NCBI GenBank assembly: GCA_964390695.1
Contig: CAYMKI010000008.1
Span: 1 to 42,928 of the forward strand
Direction: 5' to 3'
Origin: CAWACC01 sp964390695
GTDB taxonomy: Bacteria > Chlamydiota > Chlamydiia > Chlamydiales > Parachlamydiaceae
DNA length: 42,928 nt
In this document: positions 18,611 through 26,185 of the stretch, in pieces
How the letters are laid out: each line of letters starts with the position of its first letter
How positions within the stretch are numbered: position 1 is the stretch's first letter
Translations under genes and position numbers: made by a program
Notes under the pieces: generated by a model
Seen by the model: the letters and a program-made list of their open reading frames with translations, nothing else
Databases searched by the model: none
What the model was told of the DNA's origin: nothing

Positions 18611-18875
18611 GTGGTTCAAATCTTTTCACACTACTCGCGCAGATCTCAGTGGTTCAAATCTTTTCACACTACTTGCGCTGTCCTCAGTGGTTCAAAACTT
18701 TTCACACTACTCGCGCTGCCCTCAGTGGTTCAAATCTTTTCACACTACTCGCGCTGTCCTCAGTGGTTCAAATCTTTTCACACTACTCGCGCTGTCCTCT
18801 GTGGTTCAATCTTTTCACACTACTCGCGCTGTCCTCAGTGGTTCAAATCTTTTCACACCACTCGCGCAGATCTCA
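18611..18875. repeat. Seven tandem copies of a 38-bp repeat
   Basis: Units start at 18611, 18649, 18687, 18725, 18763, 18801 (37 bp) and 18838, each beginning GTGGTTCAAATCTTTTCACA and ending in a CTCGCGCTGTCCTCA-type segment. Copies differ by a few substitutions. There are no unique spacers, so this is not a CRISPR array. Reading frames across it are artefacts of the repeat. Confidence 0.92.
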
Positions 18876-19112
18876 GTAGTTCAAACCCGTTTACTCTGGA
18901 TTAGGATAAGGTATTTAAAACAATTTGGGGCTACGGACATTGACAGGGGCAATGAGATTAATTATGCAAGAGGTTCATTGAAATAATCTAGCTGTTAGCT
19001 AATTTAGGTTTGTTTTATAGTAGTTACAAAAATGTACCTACTATACAAATAATACCAATTATAGGCATAATCATTTCTAATCATTTTATATGCATTAATT
19101 AAGGAGATATTT

Positions 19113-20273
19113 GTGACTATAATCAATACACATACTACACCGGTTTCCCAACTATATAATCATACAACGGAAGGGGATGCAAATAAGTCTAAGGTTCAAT
19201 CTGCAGATTTCCTGTCGGCAACGCTATTGACTGCATTTAAGCTAAGCAGTTCGATGACCTTGCAAAATCGGCTGGTCATGGCTCCAATAACCCGCTGTTT
19301 AGCTACACAAAATATACCTACAGATGCGATGGCCGAATTTTACGGACGAAGAGGTTATTTTGGATTAATCATCAGTGAGGCCACCATGATAGATCCGGAT
19401 TCCTCGGGGTATCCTGATACACCGGGAATCTATTCGCAGGCCCAGGTTGAGGCCTGGCAGAAGGTGTGTGAGAAAGTGCACCAAAAAGGAGCTAAATTCT
19501 TTCTGCAGTTATGGCATGCAGGAATGATGTCGCATCCTATCCATAGAGATGGCAAACAAACTCTAGCGCCATCGAGCGTGATGCCGCTAAGGAAGAGCAT
19601 TCCTAGGAGCAATCCCAAATTGGAATATGAAGCTCCTAAACCTATGGATTTATGCGATATTCAAGAACTTAAAAAAGCCTTTCTTCAAGCTGCAAGAAAT
19701 GCATTAAAGGCAGGTTGTGATGGTATCGAATTGCATGCGGGAAGCGGGTACCTGCTGGATTCTTTTCTGCATTACCACACGAATGGTCGTGAAGACCTTT
19801 ATGGTGGTACACCTGAAAACATGTGCCGTTTATTGTTGGAAATAGTCAATGATTTGATTGACGAGATTGGAGCTGATAAAATAGGCGTTCGCCTTTCCCC
19901 AGTGCCTGTACCGAGCATGAAAAATATGCAGGAGGATAAGCGCGATCGAGAAGTCTTTATCTACCTGCTGGGACAGTTGCAGCTACGGGGGATTGCCTAT
20001 GTGCACACTTGTTCAGATAATGATGTGCAGGATATCGCTTGGCTGAATTCACCTGTTTCCAGTTTTTTAAAAGAGCACTTCAAGGGGCATGTGATAGGGG
20101 GTGGTTCGTACTCACCTGCATCCGCCGCCAAGGCCATATACGAAGGGCAATTTGAGCTGATCAGCTTTGGCAGGCTCACAGTGGCGAATCCCAATCTGGT
20201 GGAGTTGATTAAAGGCCAAAATTTAGATGATCTCAAAATTTTTGAAGGCCATCTATTAAACACTTATCAGTAG
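19113..20273 (+). CDS. Old Yellow Enzyme family NADH:flavin oxidoreductase
   Basis: A 386-residue FMN enzyme of the NemA/OYE family, which reduces activated alkenes or nitro compounds with NAD(P)H. The GTG start is supported by AAGGAG seven bases upstream. Motifs include LQNRLVMAPITR, LISEATMI, FFLQLWHAGMM (Trp-His of the flavin pocket), ELHAGSGYLLDSFL, LYGGTPEN and ISFGRLTVANPNLVEL. The active-site H-x-x-N/H pair is altered: the motif reads H-A-G-S-G-Y-L, so the second ligand-binding residue is Ser, while the proton-donor Tyr is kept. The usual ENR is also ENM. Residues 1-35 are an extra polar N-terminal extension. Substrate unknown; catalytic activity may be changed. Confidence 0.88.
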   Translation: MTIINTHTTPVSQLYNHTTEGDANKSKVQSADFLSATLLTAFKLSSSMTLQNRLVMAPITRCLATQNIPTDAMAEFYGRRGYFGLIISEATMIDPDSSGYPDTPGIYSQAQVEAWQKVCEKVHQKGAKFFLQLWHAGMMSHPIHRDGKQTLAPSSVMPLRKSIPRSNPKLEYEAPKPMDLCDIQELKKAFLQAARNALKAGCDGIELHAGSGYLLDSFLHYHTNGREDLYGGTPENMCRLLLEIVNDLIDEIGADKIGVRLSPVPVPSMKNMQEDKRDREVFIYLLGQLQLRGIAYVHTCSDNDVQDIAWLNSPVSSFLKEHFKGHVIGGGSYSPASAAKAIYEGQFELISFGRLTVANPNLVELIKGQNLDDLKIFEGHLLNTYQ

Positions 20274-20301
20274 ATACTAAAATTGTTTTTACAACCGCTG
20301 T

Positions 20302-20362
20302 AAAACCCGACATACTCCAATCATGCTACATTATGTGTGCAGGGAGAGTATGTCTGGGTTTT
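20302..20362. terminator. Hairpin between convergent OYE and dcd genes
   Basis: AAAACCCGACATACTC at 20302-20317 pairs with GAGTATGTCTGGGTTTT at 20346-20362, with one bulged base and a 28-base loop. The A-rich and T-rich stem edges make it usable in both directions, which fits its place between two converging genes. Confidence 0.6.
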
Positions 20363-20392
20363 GTAAAATCAAATGGAATTTTGAAAAGACTA

Positions 20393-20960
20393 TTAAGCTC
20401 GTGGTATGGTTATTCCTTGCTGATACATATATTTACCAGACCTATCTGCATAGGAGGTTTCACAGAGCTCATCGCAGCCCAAAAAGATGACCTGAGCCAA
20501 TCCTTCATGGGCATAAATTCTAGCTGGGAGAGGGGTGGTATTGGAGATCTCTAAAGTCACATGTCCTTCCCATTCGGGTTCTAGTGGAGTGACGTTGACG
20601 ATAATTCCGCAACGAGCATAGGTCGATTTACCTAAACAAATCGTAATCACATCTCTTGGAATGCGAAAGTATTCAACACTGCGGGCCAAAGCAAAAGAAT
20701 TTGGAGGAACGATACACACATCGGCTTTGACATCGACAAAAGATTTTTCATCGAAGGCCTTTGGATCTACTAACGTATTGTGGACATTGGTAAATACTTT
20801 GAANNNNNNNNNNACGAAGATCATAACCGTAGCTGGATAATCCATAACTAACCATGGCATGCCCCATTTCAGTTTTACGCATTTGTTCGGATGCAAACGG
20901 CTCAATCATCTTTTTCTCTTTGGCCATTTGACGAATCCACTTATCAGATTTAATACCCAT
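20393..20960 (-). CDS. dcd: dCTP deaminase, broken only by a 10-N gap
   Basis: This enzyme deaminates dCTP to dUTP for dTMP synthesis. The N-terminal 49 residues (GIKSDKWIRQMAKE..., SSYGYDLR) and C-terminal 136 residues (FKVFTNVHNTLVDPKAFDEK, LGKSTYARCGIIVNVTPLEP, EGHVTLEISNTT) match Dcd throughout, including the catalytic Glu of VTLEISN. The two parts are in different frames only because 10 Ns sit between Arg49 and Phe. Known enzymes have four residues there ([VC]-x-D-E), so the true gap should be 12 bases and the protein about 189 residues, the normal size. It follows nrdA by 15 bp, with AGGGTG as ribosome binding site, and so is the third gene of the nucleotide operon. Confidence 0.93.
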
Positions 20961-20975
20961 ATTTTACACCCTAAT

Positions 20976-23786
20976 TTATTGACATGATTCGCAAATTGTT
21001 CCGTTTCGCATAGCTTCCAGCGAACAAGCTTTGGCATCGGGCTCTGTTTCGCTTTTTTTTCGATCACGAATGCTGGAATCGATGGTAGACTGGTTAATTG
21101 TTCGGAGGTAATAGGTGGTCTTTAAGCCGCGTTCCCAAGCTTCACGATACATAAAAGAAGCTTTTCGAGCATCGTTTTCTGCGAGAAATAAGTTGACGGA
21201 TTGCGATTGATCTATCCATTTTTGCCTTACGGCTGCACATTGAAGGAGACAAGTGGGGTCGATTTCAAAAGCCGTTTTATAGCGGCGCTTTACGTCCTCA
21301 GGGATACGCTCAATGGCTTGAACAGAACCGTCAAAATATTTTAGATCAGAGAGCATTTCGTGATCCCATATTCCTAGTTCCATCAACTCTTTGATTAAAT
21401 AATCATTAGTTCGAATGAATTCTCCCGAAAGATTGGATTTGGTGTGAATGTGCTTATAGCTAGGTTCAGTACAAGGCACACAGCCCATGATGTTCGATAT
21501 GGTAGCTGTTGGAGCTATTGCAAGGCAGTTTGAGTTGCGCATCCCTTGTTTTTTGATTTTTTTACGTAATCCTTCCCAGTTTAAACGCGTTTTTCTATCT
21601 ACTAAAATATTCATTCCACGCTCTTGTTCCAACAAAGCTATCGTATCTAGAGGAAGCAGTCCACGATCCCATTTTGAATTTTTATAGGTAGAATAGGGGG
21701 CACGTTCTACAGCTAAATCAGAGGAGGCAGAATAGGCGTAGAATGCAATGGCTTCTATTATCTCGTCGTTGAATTCAACAGCTTCAGGAGAATCAAATGA
21801 AATGCGACGAAAATAAAGTGCATCTTGCATGCCCATTACTCCAAGGCCCACAGGTCGATGTCTTAAATTTGCCGTCTTTGCAGCATCTTCTGGATAATAA
21901 TTTATATCGATCACATTATCTAACATTCTCATGATAGTTCGGACGGTAGTTTCTAGCTTGACATGATCGATAGAACCATCTTCACGCAAATGATTGGGGA
22001 TGTTGATAGATGCGAGATTACAAACAGCGATCTCTTCTCGACTTGTGTTAAGAGTTATTTCCGTACATAAATTAGAGCTATGAATCACTCCTGCATGATC
22101 TTGCGGAGATCGGATATTGCATGGATCTTTAAAGGTGATCCAAGGATGCCCTGTTTCAAAAATGGCGCTAATAATTTTTTTCCAGAGAGCAAGAATACGA
22201 ATTTTGCTGCTGTAAATTTTTCCCTCGCTTGCAAGTGCTTCATATGTGAGATATCGCTCTTCGAATTTGTTCCCATATAGTTCGTGAAGATCGGAGGTCT
22301 CATTAGAGCGAAATAAAGACCACGTTGCATCTTTGCGCAATTTCCCTTCAGAAATATCCTTAAGACGTTTCATAAACAGGTCAGGAATCCAAAGAGCTGT
22401 ATTCATGTTGTGAGTACGACGCCTGTCGTCTCCTGTTTCTTTGCGCAGATCCAGGAAATCTTCGATGTCCGAATGCCACAATTCAAGATAACTGCATAAA
22501 GCGCCTGGTCGTTTTCCACCCTGATTCACAGCAATGCAAATATCGTTCGCAACTTTAAGAAAAGGAATTATACCAGATGATTCTCCATTTGTTCCATGGA
22601 TGTGAGCTCCGCACCCACGCACAGATGTCCACGAACAACCGAGTCCTCCAGCCCACTTTGATAATGAAGAAAATCTTGTCCAAGTTTCAGAAATCTCTTC
22701 GATAGAATCGCCGCAGTAAAGTAGATAGCAGCTGGAAAGCTGGGGTCTTCTTGTTCCGGAATTAAAAAGTGTAGGTGTGGATGAACAACCGAGCTTATTT
22801 TGATAGATGCGGAAAAATTCTTTAGCGCGTATTTCTTTTTTTTGTTCGAGTAAGGCAAGTCCCATGGCCACACGCATCCAAAAAATTTGAGGTGATTCAA
22901 TTCGATGACGTCCCTTTTCATCTTTCAAGCAGATGAGATATCGATCATATAGGTTTTGTATACCAATAAAATCAAATTGAAGATCTGCATAAGGATCGAT
23001 TGCATCAGCTAACTCTTCAAGATTAAAATCAGCAAGACGAGGATCTAATCGCTCTATGCTTATACCTAGAGTAATATAGTTTAAGAAAGCTTTTCGATGT
23101 GCAGCTTTTAATTGATCTATTCCATCTGAAATCTTCCATGGCAATGTCTCTTCGTAAATATAAGTAAGTAAAATACGCCCCGCAAAATAGCGACTATCGG
23201 CATCCACATCTAAAAGGCTTTTTGCGTTAAGAATAATGGTCTCTTTCAATTCATGTGAAGTAAGAGATGAAGAAACGCTTCTTGCTAATCGCACAATCAA
23301 TTCTTTATCCGATAGAACTAAATTCAAACCAATTCTTGCAAATGAAATTCGCAAACGTAAATCTTCAAGTATTTCTGGAGCTATATGTTCGAGCAAGTCA
23401 CCTTTTTCAAAAGGTGCTTGTGCTTCCAGCTCTCTGAAAGCTGCACGTCTGGCTCGATGTTTACCGTAAGCAAGTCCAACCCTGCCATAGTTCAGATCGA
23501 TCAAATAGTTTTCGACCATATCTTGCAATTCTTCAATATGGATAAATTGAGGGCGTTCATTTTTCATTCGAGCTTCAATGGCGTTCTGAATGATTTTACC
23601 AACAGGTTCGTGACCTATTTCAGCACAAGCTGCATTTACGGCTATTTCAATTTTGCAGCCATTCCAAGGAACCAATCTAGGTTTATTCGATTTGGTGCTG
23701 GGAAGATCACGGCGGATGATCTTGGGAAATTGAACTAAATTTATGGCAAAAGCTCGCTCTTCTAATGTGATGACATCATTTTTCAT
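20976..23786 (-). CDS. nrdA: Ribonucleoside-diphosphate reductase, large (alpha) subunit
   Basis: A 936-residue catalytic subunit that reduces ribonucleoside diphosphates. An N-terminal ATP-cone (about residues 38-125: VPWNGCKIEIAVNAAC..., LNYGRVGLAYGKHRARR) gives allosteric activity control. C. trachomatis NrdA is longer (about 1047), with additional N-terminal cone sequence. Catalytic residues can be placed: Cys353 in LSSCYLLY, Asn572-Cys574-Glu576 in SSNLCTEI, Cys589 in AVCNLASI, the Tyr pair in TTYYLRT, and the C-terminal redox pair Cys932/Cys935 in CESCQ. GGAG lies 10 bases before the ATG. It lies 17 bp after nrdB and is co-transcribed with it, hence under the upstream cobalamin riboswitch. 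Confidence 0.96.
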   Translation of the reverse strand: MKNDVITLEERAFAINLVQFPKIIRRDLPSTKSNKPRLVPWNGCKIEIAVNAACAEIGHEPVGKIIQNAIEARMKNERPQFIHIEELQDMVENYLIDLNYGRVGLAYGKHRARRAAFRELEAQAPFEKGDLLEHIAPEILEDLRLRISFARIGLNLVLSDKELIVRLARSVSSSLTSHELKETIILNAKSLLDVDADSRYFAGRILLTYIYEETLPWKISDGIDQLKAAHRKAFLNYITLGISIERLDPRLADFNLEELADAIDPYADLQFDFIGIQNLYDRYLICLKDEKGRHRIESPQIFWMRVAMGLALLEQKKEIRAKEFFRIYQNKLGCSSTPTLFNSGTRRPQLSSCYLLYCGDSIEEISETWTRFSSLSKWAGGLGCSWTSVRGCGAHIHGTNGESSGIIPFLKVANDICIAVNQGGKRPGALCSYLELWHSDIEDFLDLRKETGDDRRRTHNMNTALWIPDLFMKRLKDISEGKLRKDATWSLFRSNETSDLHELYGNKFEERYLTYEALASEGKIYSSKIRILALWKKIISAIFETGHPWITFKDPCNIRSPQDHAGVIHSSNLCTEITLNTSREEIAVCNLASINIPNHLREDGSIDHVKLETTVRTIMRMLDNVIDINYYPEDAAKTANLRHRPVGLGVMGMQDALYFRRISFDSPEAVEFNDEIIEAIAFYAYSASSDLAVERAPYSTYKNSKWDRGLLPLDTIALLEQERGMNILVDRKTRLNWEGLRKKIKKQGMRNSNCLAIAPTATISNIMGCVPCTEPSYKHIHTKSNLSGEFIRTNDYLIKELMELGIWDHEMLSDLKYFDGSVQAIERIPEDVKRRYKTAFEIDPTCLLQCAAVRQKWIDQSQSVNLFLAENDARKASFMYREAWERGLKTTYYLRTINQSTIDSSIRDRKKSETEPDAKACSLEAMRNGTICESCQ

Positions 23787-23803
23787 AAAGTGGGTTCTCC
23801 AAG

Positions 23804-24928
23804 TTAAATTAGGTCATCTTCATTAGTATGTTTCATACTGCCGCTGGTTTGATATTCCGTGACTCTTGTTTCGAAGAAATTTTTTTCTTTTTTTAAAAAA
23901 ATGACTTCTTCAAGCCATTGAAATGGATTAATTTTTACGTTAGAAAGGCGAGGTAGTCCAAGACTTGTCAGACGACGGTCTGCATTGTAATCTACAAAGT
24001 CATGAAAATCTTTTTGTGTCATACCTACAATGTCTTCTGGTAGACAATCCATAACAAATTCTTTTTCTAATTCAACTCCTTCACGCATAAATTCAATAAG
24101 CTCTAAACGAAATTCTTCGGTCCATATATCAGGATTTTCTTCAATAAGCTTTTCAAGGATATATCTGCCAAGAGCAATATGATTTGTCTCGTCACGCATG
24201 GTATATTGAAACATTTGTCCAATGCCTGTCATCTTGTTTTGGCGATGTAATGAAAGGATCATGGCAAATAAAGCATAAAATTGTGTGCCTTCCATCACCT
24301 GTGTAATTCCAAATAGGGCTTTTGCAAATTTTTGCTTATTTTCTGTTATCGTTAGGTCTATCCCCATTTTCAGTTCTGGCATATGCTTAGTGATGTATTC
24401 GTTTTTCTTGCGAATAGAAGGGATGTCCTGAAATTTAGCCGTTACTTCATCTAGATCTATGTTAAGACTGCCTATGATATGCAGCAAGGAGTCCATATGG
24501 ATGGATTCTTCGGCAATATGACGAAGAGACGCGTGTTTCAGTTCCGCTGCAGTAAGGTTATCCTCGATAACATGCAAGACACTATCTCCGACAATACCTT
24601 CTGCCGCCGAAAAATAGCCGACGCCCATTTCAATAATCCATCTTTCGCGGGCACTCAATTGATTAGAATTCCATTGAGCACAATCTTTGGTCATGTCTAT
24701 CACATCTGGTTCCCAATGGTTGGCTTTCATCTGTTTGTAGATGCGGTAGGCTTCATGATATTTGAGAGGAAGAACATTAAGTTCTGCGCTACGCGTTCCA
24801 TTAATGACTTTCTTTCCAGCAAGACGTGCTCGTGCTTTTTCTTTATCTAGACGAAAAGTGCGATTTAAAAAAGTGTGAACAACAAAGCGATCTTCTTCTT
24901 TGGGTATTAAAAGATTTGAGACTTCCAT
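23804..24928 (-). CDS. nrdB: Ribonucleoside-diphosphate reductase, small (beta) subunit, class Ic-like with Leu at the radical site
   Basis: A 374-residue metal-cofactor subunit. All six metal ligands are present: Glu110 (SAAEGIV), Glu141 and His144 (EESIHMDS), Glu213 (QVMEGTQF), Glu247 and His250 (RDETNH). The residue four after His144, which is the radical Tyr122 in E. coli and Phe127 in C. trachomatis, is Leu148. Trp72 (NHWEPD) and Tyr359 (EYQ) of the radical-transfer path are kept. The position of C. trachomatis Tyr129 is His150, whereas that of Tyr222 is Tyr242. This fits a class Ic (Mn/Fe) enzyme that needs no tyrosyl radical. Start at 24928 with GGAG eight bases upstream. First gene of nrdB-nrdA-dcd. 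Confidence 0.96.
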   Translation of the reverse strand: MEVSNLLIPKEEDRFVVHTFLNRTFRLDKEKARARLAGKKVINGTRSAELNVLPLKYHEAYRIYKQMKANHWEPDVIDMTKDCAQWNSNQLSARERWIIEMGVGYFSAAEGIVGDSVLHVIEDNLTAAELKHASLRHIAEESIHMDSLLHIIGSLNIDLDEVTAKFQDIPSIRKKNEYITKHMPELKMGIDLTITENKQKFAKALFGITQVMEGTQFYALFAMILSLHRQNKMTGIGQMFQYTMRDETNHIALGRYILEKLIEENPDIWTEEFRLELIEFMREGVELEKEFVMDCLPEDIVGMTQKDFHDFVDYNADRRLTSLGLPRLSNVKINPFQWLEEVIFLKKEKNFFETRVTEYQTSGSMKHTNEDDLI

Positions 24929-24982
24929 AATGAGTACTCCAGCTAACGCATGCCAACGCGTAGTTCATATTCATTAGGAAAT

Positions 24983-25030
24983 AGAAAAATGAAAACCTTC
25001 CTAATTCCTCAATGTAAAGGACATGGAAGG
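24983..25030 (-). terminator. Intrinsic terminator between the riboswitch and nrdB (probable expression platform)
   Basis: On the minus strand CCTTCC (25030-25025) pairs with GGAAGG (25001-24996), with further pairing inside the loop, followed at once by TTTTCATTTTT. It lies 55 bp before the nrdB start and after the cobalamin aptamer. Folding when ligand is bound would stop transcription before the operon. A second hairpin, CCTTAAGC-ATGT-GCTTAAGG (25098-25117), lies between them and may be the competing element. Confidence 0.6.
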
Positions 25031-25130
25031 CAGCAGATCAGCTAGGCTGAAATGGAGTCAGCTTCTTTGTCCCATCCTTTCTTTGGCGAGAAAGTAGCCT
25101 TAAGCACATGCTTAAGGACTTGATGAGCAT

Positions 25131-25294
25131 GAAAAAGCAGGTCTTCTGACTTCGAGGTCATCCTACAGGCTTTACCTTCCCGTGATGGACACAGTGGTTT
25201 AAAAAGCTTTCGTCTCTCGTTACAGCGGCGCTACCGCACGGGATTTTCACCCGTTTCCCTATTCTCTCCAAGCCTTGACTAGGAGCACTTTTTC
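25131..25294 (-). ncRNA. Cobalamin (B12) riboswitch upstream of nrdB
   Basis: Read on the minus strand, the segment has the conserved blocks of the cobalamin aptamer in order: a P1 arm GAAAAAG with its partner CUUUUUC at the end; GTGCTCC...GGAGAGAATAGGGAA; CGGGTGAAAATCCCG; GCGGTAGCGCCGCTGTAAC (receptor region); CCACTGTGTCCATCACGGGAAGG; then GAAGTCAGAAGACCTGC just before P1 closes. The 164-nt length is normal. The aptamer ends about 200 bases before the nrdB start, with a terminator between. Cobalamin riboswitches are known upstream of B12-independent reductase genes in bacteria that also have the B12-dependent class II enzyme; here it should repress nrdB-nrdA-dcd when B12 is present. Confidence 0.93.
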
Positions 25295-25297
25295 AAA

Positions 25298-25363
25298 TAT
25301 TTATCATCTCATGTTGATGTGATCAACAAACATAAGCTTAGTGTTTGGATGCAAAATTGTCAA
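25298..25363 (-). promoter_or_regulatory. Candidate promoters and operator of the nrd operon
   Basis: Two possible promoters read toward the riboswitch: TTGATC (25326-25321) with TAAATA (25303-25298), 17-base spacer; and TTGACA (25363-25358) with TAAGCT (25340-25335), 17-base spacer. A perfect inverted repeat GTTGAT-GTG-ATCAAC (25313-25327) overlaps the first and could be a regulator site. The first promoter would start transcription very close to P1 of the aptamer. Confidence 0.4.
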
Positions 25364-25402
25364 GGTTGTAGTCAATGGTCAACAATTTGTTTATATTGGA
25401 TT

Positions 25403-26146
25403 TTACTCCAAAGCACGCAGATAGTTTTCGGCTTCCTTTAGGTATTTAAGCAGAGAGCTTTTATACGATTTCAACATGCTGCGGTGGGTTTTATGCAGCT
25501 GGCTTTGGAATTTTTTTAAGGTTTGCACCAACACTTCGCCGGGAGGGGTGCTGCGCTTATCCTGTTGGTCTAATGGAAAGGCTTCGCGGATCTCTTCCAA
25601 CAGCTGCATCTTGGTTTGACCTTGATAGGCTTCTACAATTTTTTGTTTGTGTTCCAAGGGACCCTGTCGCGTAGCTAATGTATAAATGGCTTGGCGAGGC
25701 ATAGCTTCTATCTTGGGGCGCAGAGGCTTGGGCATGGCTTCACAGAATTCATAATATTGCCACAGGTTGTATGGAGTTTGCCTGTTTCCATATGCGGCAA
25801 TCATCCAAGCTGTAAAGGCGCCATCGCGGTAATCGGCGAGAATGGCATGCGCCCGTTTTATCCGTTCTCCATGCAGCAAAGCGGCTTGGTTATTGATGGC
25901 TTTAACTTCAGAGGTGATGGTAAGCAGTTGTTCGAGGTCGTCGGTAATATTTTCCTTCTCCTCCGCATGTGTGACCAGCAGAGTGTGAATCCACTCTCGT
26001 TCCATGGGGCTTAGCTGGGTGGGATTAAATATGCCTGAAAAACCCGACAAATTGCCATTTACCGACTGTTTGGTCATTTCCGCCATTTTGGGCGAGGGGT
26101 CTTTCTTTTGTAAACGTTGTGCAATGAGAAGCTCTGTTTTGGCCAT
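25403..26146 (-). CDS. Pgp6-like protein (chromosomal relative of chlamydial plasmid protein pGP6-D; CT583-type)
   Basis: The 247-residue length equals that of C. trachomatis pGP6-D, and the protein follows a ParA ATPase and thrS in the same order as CT581-CT582-CT583. It has no common enzymatic motif. It is mostly helical and basic, with a conserved-looking core around YRDGAFTAWMIAAYGNRQTP and YNLWQYYEFCEAMPKPLRP, then a charged C-terminal helix rich in Lys/Gln. The ParA next door suggests a role as its partner or loader in DNA partition, like a ParB substitute, but no DNA-binding motif is certain. AGGA lies 8 bases before the ATG. It lies 39 bp after parA. Confidence 0.8.
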   Translation of the reverse strand: MAKTELLIAQRLQKKDPSPKMAEMTKQSVNGNLSGFSGIFNPTQLSPMEREWIHTLLVTHAEEKENITDDLEQLLTITSEVKAINNQAALLHGERIKRAHAILADYRDGAFTAWMIAAYGNRQTPYNLWQYYEFCEAMPKPLRPKIEAMPRQAIYTLATRQGPLEHKQKIVEAYQGQTKMQLLEEIREAFPLDQQDKRSTPPGEVLVQTLKKFQSQLHKTHRSMLKSYKSSLLKYLKEAENYLRALE

Positions 26147-26185
26147 AAGCGTATTCCTTGTAATATTTATCCATGTAAAACGGCT

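Larger units (their letters stand above)
17793..18929. repeat. Composite repeat with about 51-bp terminal inverted repeats
   Basis: The left end (17793-17843) and right end (18879-18929) are inverted copies with about five differences in 51 bases. Inside, 38-bp repeats point inward on both sides: the left array contains GTAGTGTGAAAAGGTTTGAA units in reverse orientation, and the right array is at 18611-18875. A stretch of about 45 bases with GAGGGCAGTGAGGGCAGTGA is also mirrored (about 18012-18057 versus 18575-18620). No transposase is visible, although 100 bases are unknown. It could be a decayed transposon, a non-autonomous element or a foldback element. Confidence 0.75.

Noticed and set aside
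18611..18660. GGTTCAAATC in each unit resembles a tRNA T-loop
   Set aside because: No acceptor stem, anticodon arm or D-arm can be formed around it; it is only a short motif in the repeat.
18611..18875. Regular 38-bp repeats as a possible CRISPR array
   Set aside because: Units follow each other directly with no unique spacers, and no cas genes are in the window.
18573..18986. Plus-strand frame of 137 codons over the 38-bp array
   Set aside because: It repeats the same peptide in different frames, because 38 is not a multiple of three, as expected for non-coding tandem DNA.
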